Part shown: positions 42,171-51,478 of the stretch, piece by piece
How the letters are laid out: the number at the start of each line of letters is the position of its first letter
Numbering within the stretch: the stretch's first letter is position 1
Origin: Mallotus nudiflorus
Taxonomy: Eukaryota > Streptophyta > Magnoliopsida > Malpighiales > Euphorbiaceae
Assembly: GCA_947683625.1 (NCBI GenBank)
Contig: CANTUR010000046.1
Location: 1,672,001 to 1,736,000 of the forward strand
Direction of reading: 5' to 3'
DNA length: 64,000 nt
Position numbers and translations under genes: made by a program
Notes under the pieces: generated by a model
Seen by the model: the letters and a program-made list of their open reading frames with translations, nothing else
Told to the model about the DNA's origin: nothing
Databases searched by the model: none

Positions 42171-42474
42171 ATTATGCAATGTTTAATGACAATTGAAGCA
42201 ATCCATTTCATTTTACTTAAGCACAAAACGTATATACATTTTGCTTCTGGTACATCTCATGTTATTAGTTGGCTTGCCCTTGCAAGTTTTCCAACTAACC
42301 ATTTTGTGCCTCTCCTTCCCCTTTTATATGTCCTTAACTTTTGCCTGGACCGCATCTTTCGAGGTTTTCAATCCAGCAGGACTCCTTTTTTTCTTTTTCT
42401 CTTTTAGTCTTTTTAGCCTTTAATTTTTTTGCCTAGACAGCCTCTTTTCGTGGTTTTCTCCCTAGCGAGACTTT

Positions 42475-43626
42475 TTACAGAAAGTATTTCTTGAGCTTGT
42501 CTAGGTTGACGGGTTCTTTGAACTCGTTTCCCTCCATGTCAGACAAAATGGCAGCGCCTTTCAAAAATAGCTTCTTTACTAGATACGGTCCCTCCCAGTT
42601 GGGCTTAAACTTTCCTTGAGGATCGGTTGTGATTGATCTTGTGAGTTTCAACACTAGATCCCCTTCTCGAATCTTGCCTGGCTTGATCTTCTTATTATAG
42701 GCATAGGTTATTCTTCTCTGATACAGCTGAGAATGATAGATAGCCTTCATCCTCTTTTCATCCAGCAATGTCAACTGAGCTAACCGACTTTTGACCCACT
42801 GATACTTGGGGAGTTTAGACTCCAGAAGGACTCTCAATGACCTTATCTCAACCTCTACGAGCAAAACTGCCTCACACCCATAGACTAAGGAGTATGAAGT
42901 GACCCCTGTTAAGGTTCTAGCAGTAGTTCGGTACCCCCATAATGAGAATTGTAAGTACTCAGCCCAATCTCGGTAATTTTCCAACATTTTAGCCAAGATC
43001 TTTTTTACATTCTTATTTGTTGCTTCTACCGCTCCGTTTGCCTGTGACCTATATGGAGATGATCTGTTGTGCTCAATCTTATAGTCTTTTAGTAGTGTGG
43101 CCGCCTCTGCTCGAAACTGAATACCAATGTCTGTGACTATGTGGTGTGGCAGATCATACCTGTAGATTATGTTATTTTCGATGAACCTCGACATCTGCCT
43201 CGCCCCCACGGTAGCATAAGATTCAGCCTCAACCCACTTGGAGAAGTAGTCGATGGCCACAATGATGTATCGATGACCATTAGTTGCTTTTGGCCTTATC
43301 TCCCCTATGATGTCAATCACCCATACAGCAAACGACCAAGGAGACGTCATTCCTTGAAGTTCCATAGATGGTAGGTGGCTAACATCACCATATGTTTGGC
43401 AACTGTGACATTTCTTCACAAATCCAACATAATCTGCTTCTATAGTGAGCCAAAAGTACCCCTAGCGGGCTATTTTCTTTGCCAAGACAATCCCATTCAT
43501 GTGTGGTCTGCACACCCCTTCATGAATTGCTTTCATAAGCTTCTGACCTTTATCCTTGTCGACACATCTGAGGTGTACCCCGACTGGCATTCTTTTGTAT
43601 AACATCCCCCCGTGGCTTATGAACTA
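42475..43626 (-). pseudogene. gypsy integrase
   Basis: The reading runs down from 43626. The zinc-binding HHCC region (HEGVCRPH ... CHSC, the last at about 43410) is followed by the DDE core: ID in VIDIIGEI, TD in HHIVTDIGIQF, and E in NGAVEATNK with the usual spacing. A C-terminal domain with GDLVLK and NWEGPYLV ends at 42475. The open part 43419-42475 is 314 codons. Stops at 43464 (TAG) and 43626 (TAG) break the upstream part. An intact enzyme would insert the cDNA into the host chromosome. It is in the same frame as RT, so it was one polyprotein. Confidence 0.9.
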
Positions 43627-44262
43627 TCGAGACAACATTTGTAAGGATATCCTTTCTTTCTTATCAGCATCATCCGGAAATTGCCTAGTTTCCAGATACC
43701 TTTGTAAATCATAGAACCAAGGCTTCTTAGTGACATCAACTGGTGTTACTTTCACCTCTTCGTAACAAGGGGCTCGAGACTTTATGAGAATTAAGGGTCT
43801 AGCCTCTAGTTGCTTTCCACTTTCCCACATGGAGGCCAGTGTGGCTAGGGCGTCTGCTACCTAGTTTCCTTCCCTTGGCAAATAGGCGAATTTACATTGT
43901 GTGAAGGAGCACAGAATGGTGGTCGAGTATTCCCAGTATAGCCGTAATCTATCTTCTTTTATCTCTCATTCTTTGGTGGCTTGTTTTATAACCAGCATGG
44001 AATCTCCATAGACAGTGACATTTTTCACCCCTGCACTACGCAATGCTTCTAAGCCAAAGATGCAAGCTTCATATTCTGCTTGGTTATTGGTTACTTCAAA
44101 TTCGAGCCTTTTTGCTATCGGGATCATTTCTCCTTTTGGCATAACCAAAATTACTCCTATCCCAGCCCCCTTGTTGTTAACAGCTCTGTCAAAGTACATT
44201 TCCCAATCTTGTATCTCTATCGCCCCTAAACGCTCGTCAGGGAACTCCAGCTTCCACTCTTA
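43627..44262 (-). pseudogene. second (archaeal-type) RNase H and linker of the gypsy element
   Basis: 44199-43966 encodes YFDRAVNNKGAGIGVIL, TNNQAEYEACIFGLEAL and VTVYGDSMLVI, the D...E...D pattern of a stand-alone RNase H domain that differs from the one fused to RT. An extra domain of this kind downstream of RT is typical of the Tat clade. Stops at 44262, 43968 and 43863 interrupt it. 43830-43627 is the linker to integrase. Confidence 0.85.
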
Positions 44263-45465
44263 GGTGTCCCCGACCAGGCTTTGCGCCAAAAAGTCTGCTA
44301 CTGCTCTTCCTTTTACTGTCTTTCTGGCCATATACTCTATATCAAATTCTATGAGCAAAATGAGCCACCTAGCCAATTTTCCCGTAAGAGACAGGGTCTG
44401 TTGGAGGTATTGGAGGGGATCATGTTTGGACACTGCTTGCACCTTATACGACTGGAAGTAGTGTTGGAGTTTCCTCGTTGCCCAGATCACTGCTAGACAA
44501 GTTTTCTCTACTAAACTATAAGTAGCTTCGTAGGGTAGAAGCTTCTTACTCAGGTAATCTACAGCGTGCTCTGTCTTCCCTTCAACTTCCTGTGCTAGCA
44601 TCGCCCTTATTGCATCCTTTTTAATTGTCAGATACAAGATTAAGACTTTACCTAGTCTTGGCGGCTGTAAGATAGGGGGATTCATCAAATAATCCTTGAT
44701 AGTTTCAAAGGCCTGTTGACACTTCTCGTTCCACACAACGAGTTGGTCTTTTTTCAGAAGCTTAAAGATAGGGTCGCATATGGCTGTTAGTTTGGCTATG
44801 AATCTGCTGATATACTGTAAGCGCCCCAGAAACACTTGGACCTCTTTTTTATTTTTTGGCACGGGCATATCCCTGATTGCTCTGATTTTATCTGGATCAA
44901 TCTTTATTCCTTTCTGACAGACAATGTGCCGCAATAGTTTCCCAGATGTGACCCTGAAAACACACTTTTTCGGGTTTAGTCTGAGATTATACTTCTCTGC
45001 TCTAGCCAGAAACTTATCTAGTGCTTCAAAATGCCTTTCCCTGGTTGTAGATTTCACCATCATATCATCTACATGCACTTCAACCTCTTTATGGATCATG
45101 TCATGCAGTAGGGCAGTCGCCATCCTCTGATAAGTGGCCCCTGCATTTTTCAACCCGAAAGGCATCACTTGGTAACAGTACACGCCCCATTTGGTGATGA
45201 ATGATGTCTTCAATCTATCCATTGCCGCCATCATGATCTGATTGTATCCCAAAAATCCATCCATAAATGAGTACATTGCATTAGAGGCCGCACTATCAAT
45301 CAATGTGTCAATATGCGATAGGGGAAAGTCATCCTTAGGGTAGGCTTTATTCAAATCTCGGTAGTCTACACACACTCTGACCCTTCCATCCTCTTTGGGA
45401 ACTGGAACTATATTCACTAACCACTGAGTGTCCTCTACCACTTCTAAAAACTTTGCCTTCAGCTA
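44263..45465 (-). pseudogene. gypsy reverse transcriptase and RNase H
   Basis: An open stretch of 393 codons (45441-44260). It contains RVCVDYRDLNKAYPKDDFPL, MPFGLKNAGATYQR, the active site HVDDMMVKS, FLGRLQYISRFI and the RNase H module (AVDYLSKKLLPYEATYS). The active site is HVDD where YVDD is usual; the Tyr-to-His change may lower activity, but both catalytic Asp residues remain. It is separated from the upstream pol part by a single TAG at 45465. An intact protein copies element RNA into DNA in the cytoplasmic particle. Confidence 0.93.
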
Positions 45466-46826
45466 CTTTTCGACTTCTTCCTTAACCAAAAGAGCCCATT
45501 CTGGCCTTAGCCTCATTTGCTTATGCTTTATTGGCGCTATGTGAGGGTATGTGGGGATTCTGTGTTCTGAGATCTCCTTGTCGATTCCCGGCATGTCTTC
45601 ATAACCCCAAGCAAATACTTTCTGTCTCTTTTTTAAGATTTTTTCCATTTTTTCTCTCTCATCATGAGTTAAGCCAGAAGCAAGCAGTATTTTTTTAGGA
45701 TTATCATTTGTGCCTAAATTAAATGATTCAGTTTGCGTGGAATTAACATCAAACATATGCATGAAATGATCACCACAAACAGAATAACCGTTACGGAACA
45801 CATCACATAAATAAGCAAATTCAGATTTCATTGCATTCACTTTTAAAAAGAAAAGATCGTCAGCTTCAAACAGAGAAGCTATGGAAATATCAAAGTCATT
45901 ATAAAAGACATCTGTGATAGAATTGAGGATGTAGGTCTCAAAGTCTAGGTCTTTGTTCTGATCATCAGTGCTCTTCTGCTCCGAAGTAACTTCATCCTCT
46001 TTAGACTCTTCTTCGACTAGTACCAACTCCTCAGTAGGGGCCTTTTCGATAACAACTTCCCCGGTGCCTTCTTTTACAAAGGTTTCCCACAGAGTTTTCT
46101 TTCTAGTCACGGTCTCCTTTCCCTTTTCTTCAGACTGGTCCGACAAACCCCTTTCCTTCTCGGCTTTGTCAACCTCTTTGAATCCTAACCCGTGCTTCAA
46201 AATAGGTTCTTTGTTTCCCACAAACCTTGAAGGTTCACTCTGATTTTTCCCTAATCCCATGCCGGGCAGAAATTTCATATTGTGCATCATTCTCATAACC
46301 TTTTCATCCATTTCGTCTTCATAGATCACACAGACTTCCAAACTAGGGCTAAGGGAAATCTCCTTAGGGATCAACTTCAGTGCGGCTATGGCGACTTCAG
46401 TTTCGGCTGAGATGGTGACAACCCTTCCTTCATATGGAAATTTAACCTTTTGATGGACAGTGGATGGAACACCGCCCAGGGGGTGAAACCATGGCCTTCC
46501 CAATAAAATGGCAAAGGTTACCGCGATATCAATCACATGCAGGTCAACCCAGACTTCTATAGGCCCTATTCTGATAACACCCTGAAAGTTCACTCCATAG
46601 ATCTTTTGGTGTCATCGTAAGCCTTGATAACTACTTCAGAAGGCTTTAAGTCAGCTACCGTCAGCCCTAATTTTAGCAGAATCTTCAATGGACACACATT
46701 GATGGCAGAACCATTATCAACCATCACACAACAGGTCATCTTCCTTTTTACCTCGGCTTTGATAAACAGGGCTTTATGGTGATCTCTCCCTTCTAAAGGC
46801 AGATCGTCATTGGAAAAAGTTATCAT
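45466..46826 (-). pseudogene. gypsy protease region and linker to RT
   Basis: 46826-46590 contains CVMVDNGSAINVCPLKILLK, the DNGS-type aspartic protease active site of Tat elements. After a frameshift near 46593 it continues with VTFAILLGRPWFHPLGGVPS, the ILGRPW flap and second half. The following acidic linker (46150-45750) leads to RT with HRIPTYPHIAPIKHKQMRL. The element protease would cut the polyprotein. Confidence 0.88.
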
Positions 46827-48686
46827 TCCTTGAGGAGTTTTCGTCAGTGATTAGACCATCTGTTTTGGGGTGGAATTAGTGGAAATTTTCCTTTTGTCTA
46901 GTGCCAGGACCAGGGCTTCCCTATGATCCCTAGAATGCATGAGTAACTCCCAAACATTGGCAATGGTCTCTCTACTTTGTTCTACCTCCTTTCCTTTTAC
47001 TGCACATTCTGCCTTTTCGAGCCCAACCTTGGTAACCTCAGCTTCTTTTTTCTTTTCTTCGACCTTTCCCATAGACTGACTTGGCTCACACCCCTCGTTG
47101 TCCCATAGGTCATCTCGTTCTCTGCTTTCATCATCAGAACTCCATATGTCCAAGACTTGTACCTGTAACTCCGTGGGTTGTTTGCTTATTCTCACGTTTT
47201 TAGGCTCGGTCTGTTGGGAATTATGAGAGACATCAATGAAGGAGTTTAGGACTTGTTCTTCTATTAGGCCAGAGTTAACCATTAGAATGGATGGTTTAGG
47301 AGGTGGTACATTTCGGTAATTGGGTAATGGGTTGGTTTAAGTGTTTGGTTTTCTATTTTCTAGGTCGGTGATTTTACCTGAGTCTATCAAATCTTGGATT
47401 TCATGCTTTAACCGGGCGCAGCTGTCTGTGTCATGCTCGATGGTTTGATGAAATTTACAGAAAAGCTTTGGGTTGGCTCCAGGCAAGGGTTATTGCGAAG
47501 GCAAAGGTCATAGCAGGTTCTTCTCAATGAGCTTATCGAGGACTTTGGACATAGGACATCCCGAATTAGAAAATCTCCGGGGTTGTCTGACTGCACTGAC
47601 TTGTACATTACTGCTCGATGGTCGAATAGCATGAATCTGAACGTTACTACTCGAGCTGGCCCCCTCTTTGCCCCCAGATCCTCTACCGAAGAACTTCTTC
47701 TCTTAAGCCAAGTTTGATTCTTTCTAGACCCCAAATCTGTATAACTCTTCAAAATTCCTGATCCCCCGATCCCTCAATTTCTTAGACAATGCGGGTACAC
47801 ACCCTTCTATTGCCAAGACCAACTGGTCAGACTCAGTAGGCCTATGCCTCATTAAGGATAACTTTCCCCTCCAACGAGTCAGGTAATCAGCAAAAGGCTC
47901 GCTAAAGTTCTGTTTGGTATTCTGCAAATCACTCAAGGACACTTCTAGTTGGATGTTGAGACCATATTACTTCACAAAAGTAGTGCACAGTTCTTTCCAA
48001 TCTGACCGAACATGCGGTTCCAAGGTTTAATACCAACGAATCGGCGCTCCTTCAAGTGAAATAGGGAACTGCTTAACAATTTGGCTCTCCGTTAGCTCAG
48101 TAGCCTTCATGTATGTTACATATTGCTTCAAATGCAAATGGGGATCCTCGGCACCAATATACTTCTTCATGTCTGGGAATTTAAACTTACGAGGTAGCGG
48201 TTCATCACCTTTTTCCAGATTCAAGTCATAATCTAGAGGAGCGACCATACCCTTCTCCTTCATCATCACCTGCATCTGATTCATCACTCTGGTCATATTC
48301 TTAGCCCACTTGGTCTGACCCACATCTTCGGCTAGGATGACATTTCTTTTCCCCGGATTGGCCAATATCGTCACATCATCCTCTTCGCTTCCCCTAATCG
48401 GTATTTCTTCGTCAAGGTCGACCGGATCGATTGGCGGTGCATTGGGTGGCTGTGTTGGCTGACTTTCTCTAATAAGCTTAGTAATCTCCCCCATCATTTC
48501 CCTCATCATAGCTCGAGTTTCTGTTATTACTTCTTCTTTCCACCGTGCCCCAAATATTTTTGGGTCAAACCCTCTTGCCATTCCTAATTCTGAATTTCTG
48601 ATCAAACAACCTGAACTAGTTCGAACCCACCCTGCTGAGCTTGAAGGATCTATAGCGCTGCAAAACAACTGGTTAGAATGATGCAT
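46827..48686 (-). pseudogene. gypsy gag
   Basis: 48686-48027 holds an N-terminal region (RGFDPKIFGARWKEEV) and a capsid start (KFKFPDMKKYIGAEDPHLHL, FPISLEGAPIRWY). The capsid domain continues in the same frame after TAA 48029 (FSEPFADYLTRWRGKLSLM, ELYRFGV). A zinc-knuckle-like stretch, CKFHQTIEHDTDSC, lies at about 47460, and a charged tail at 47282-46851. Stops at 48029, 47969, 47726, 47339, 46853 and about three near 47.5-47.7 kb break it. The first Met could be MARGF near 48585 rather than 48686. Confidence 0.82.
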
Positions 48687-48689
48687 AAC

Positions 48690-49498
48690 GTGTATGCATG
48701 ATATGCAAGTTCGTTATATTTATAAACAAAAAGGGTCACACACAAAAAGATATACAAGATCAAAACATGGAACTTTAAACGTGCAAACTTCCGCCCTTAT
48801 TTCTCCCACACACGTATTCAATGGCGAGTATCTCATCCTAGGATTTTCGGCCTGAGTTTTAATTATTAGCGGGGGATAACAAAATCGAAGTATGCAAGAA
48901 AACTCTCAAAATGATTCAGACAAGCAATGGTTCCTTTAAATAAAGCTCGAGTCCACTTTCTATGAGCCAAGATCCTTAGCACCATAAACTTGCTTGTCAA
49001 GGCCCATTTGAAATGGGTTATGAGTAGGCATGAGAGGCCTTTGTTGACTAGCTTATTTATAATGGGCTTTGGTCGGACACGAGGGCTCATTTTATTTTGG
49101 ACTGCTTATTGATGGGCTCGAGATTTATTTTAAGGGTCCATTATATGGCATAATACACATGCATGTGGGAAAATTCCTAAGGATAGTTGCTAAGTCAGTA
49201 CATGGGCTTGAGTCTTGGGTAAAAAGGCTTCGGCTCCCACAACGATATACATTCATACACGTCTCCCTACTCAAGGGTCAAACAACGTGGATTAGTATGT
49301 GTCGTGAGTGACAATAATCAAATATTCCACCACCAGGTTTGAGTGAAACGTAGGTAGCTAAGTACTAACTATTGTCGGGTTTATTCGGGACTGAAGTGCT
49401 CATTATGTGCAAAATGTGTAGTGAATGCATAAACGCAGGAAGAAATAAGAAAATAATTAAAGATGATAAAATGCAAAACATTGGAATCAGTTTCTTTA
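48690..49498 (-). other. leader of the gypsy element between primer-binding site and gag
   Basis: About 0.8 kb without a supported gene. It is expected to hold the packaging signal and leader; short open frames on both strands show no family motif. Confidence 0.6.
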
Positions 49499-49516
49499 TC
49501 CCCAGTGGAGTCGCCA
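49499..49516 (-). promoter_or_regulatory. primer-binding site of the gypsy element
   Basis: On the minus strand TGGCGACTCCACTGGGGA starts one base after the 5' LTR end (CCGCCTACA). This is the form I know from Tat/Ogre elements, usually assigned to a tRNA-Arg; the tRNA assignment is from memory. Confidence 0.85.
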
Positions 49517-49517
49517 T

Positions 49518-51473
49518 TGTAGGCGGCGGGGTTTTTCGCGCGCCCAAATGTTTGGCGATCACGGCACTGTGTGGGCTCAAGGCCCACTAGGAAATACGAT
49601 ATAGGTCATGGGCCTATTCGGAGATAGAGTCGCCACCCGGATAAAAGTCGGGACACACTGTACAGCAACTGGATCCTATGGAGGTTCCCAGAAGCCGTCA
49701 TCAGAGATCGGGTTCAGAAACTGGGTATGAGCGTTTGAATGCTCACCCAACCTTACGGTTGGCCTCCATTTGTGTTTTGCATTTTATTATCATTTAATTA
49801 TTTAATTATTTCCTCATTTACCACACGTAATGAAATTGCCAGATTTTATAATTAAGTCCGAGTTTGCACATTAGTCCAATTTCATGCCTTTAAGTCTCAA
49901 CATTCAAAAAAAAACACAGTAAATAAAATAAATAATAATTTACAACCATACATTCAAAATTAAAAGGAGAAGGGATTAAGGATTACAACGCCTTTTAACT
50001 AAATAAACTAATCACATATAGAAAATAATCAAACATATACCGAAAATAAACTATTAAAATAACATAAAAGCGGCAATATGCAAAGGAAAAAACTAACAAA
50101 AGTGACTACTCGATGACAGAAATCATCAAGCAATTCCTGCAAATATCACACGGTTAGCCCTTCCTTTCACAAAAAAGCGGAATCACATATAACGATATTT
50201 ACAAAGAGGTTCTATAAAGAGGTTTTCACACCATAACTAAAGAAAGCATCAAATAATCAAGATAATCACCACCATGCAATCGTACATACATATTTAAGGT
50301 CAAAAGGGACATATTAAAGTAGACGTCACAACAAACAAACAAAAAAATGAAGCAGGAAGTGGGTTAACCCTGTCAATGAGGCGGTCGCCTCATTGATGAG
50401 GCAACGCCTCATCAACAGGGGAACCTGCCTCATTGCCACAAGGACGTGAATCACATACGAAAGAAGGGCATCTTGGAGGCCTGTCAATAGGGTGATCGCC
50501 TCATTGAAGAGGCGATCGCCTCATTGAGATGAGGCGACGCCTCTGTGAAGAGGCGTCGCTTGATCACCAGGTCAGCTCTGACTCCCAAGACATACAGACT
50601 TCTACTCTAAGTAACCAAAACATGCATATACACACTCTACACTCATCATACTATGACTATATGCAAAAGTATTCAAAGATCCATCAATAAAATGAGATAT
50701 CAAGCATGACACACTAAAGATAAACCTAAAATGTACTAATAGCTCAGTTACACATAAGCAAGAACATACAAAATGATGAACATGTCAAGTTTAAGTGCAG
50801 ATTTTATACCAAAATGAGAGGCCCTCAGAGCTATTTTGATTGAGATCCTTGCTAGGATGTGGTATCTACCTTTGACACAAGTTTCTTCCGTCTTCCCTTA
50901 TGGAGAAAGTGGACTCCTTTGCTTCAACCTTCCTCTCCTTTCCTGAGGATGTTTTTCCTTTTCTTTTCCCCTCTCTATCTTTTTTTTTTCAGAGCTCTCC
51001 CTCCTCTTTTCTTTACCAACCCCTCTCTTCTCTCTCTTTTTTTTCTTTTTATTCTTTAGGTTTCCCATGCCCTTAAGCCTCTTAGCCCATCATGAGCTCT
51101 CATAGCCTTTTTCTTTCCTAAAAAATCTTTCCCTCACGCAAGAAAGAGGTCTAGAGAGTGGGGCCCACGCCACTTGATTGTCGTGATTGTAGCTACATTA
51201 AATGCAGCTGCAAGTGGGCTGCCACAAGGGCGGCGCCTCATCGGTGAGGCGATGCCCCTTTGGCCTGGGCCTGCGTTAGGCCAGACGGGCTTGGGCCAAA
51301 TCTTGATAGTCGGGCTCAATTTTTGGGTTTTCAAGTCCACTTTCAACTTGAGATTCAGGCTTCATCCTCATGTCCAAGTTCACATTCTCATCATTGGGCT
51401 TAACAACGGGCCAGTCAAACTGAGCAACCCTAATTCGTCCCCTAACACGGGCCGACCGAATCGGGTGTCTGCA
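49518..51473 (-). repeat. 5' LTR of the gypsy element (full copy, 1956 bp)
   Basis: It shares ends and most sequence with 35565-36803 and has an additional 0.8 kb (about 50310-51120) with two palindrome clusters and a pyrimidine-rich tract (50920-51060). On the minus strand it runs TGCAGACACCCG to CGCCTACA. Confidence 0.92.
50375..50572. repeat. palindrome cluster in the 5' LTR
   Basis: Copies include ATGAGGCGGTCGCCTCAT, GAAGAGGCGATCGCCTCATT (around 50506-50526) and GAGGCGACGCCTC, plus several degenerate forms. A further copy lies at 51229-51257. The corresponding part of the other LTR is deleted. Confidence 0.85.
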
Positions 51474-51478
51474 CTCAT
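51474..51478. repeat. right target-site duplication of the gypsy element (CTCAT)
   Basis: CTCAT directly follows the LTR end GTGTCTGCA and matches 35560-35564. Confidence 0.9.

Larger units (their letters stand above)
35565..51473 (-). mobile_element. Ty3/gypsy retrotransposon, Tat/Ogre type, carrying two antisense genes
   Basis: A 15.9-kb element bounded by LTRs and a perfect CTCAT target duplication, inserted in copia-2. Read on the minus strand: 5' LTR (51473-49518), primer-binding site, gag, protease, RT, RNase H, a second RNase H, integrase (ending 42475). A 5.7-kb extra region follows, then a purine tract AAGGGGCAAA and the 3' LTR (36803-35565). The double RNase H and the large extra region between integrase and 3' LTR are hallmarks of the Tat clade. 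The extra region encodes two intron-containing genes on the plus strand. The polyprotein frame holds about fourteen stops and at least one frameshift (near 46593), so this copy cannot move by itself. Confidence 0.93.

Noticed and set aside
43966..47942. Plus-strand open frames opposite the gypsy gag-pol (e.g. 44015-44263, 45968-46243)
   Set aside because: They are antisense shadows of conserved polyprotein segments and carry no motifs of their own.
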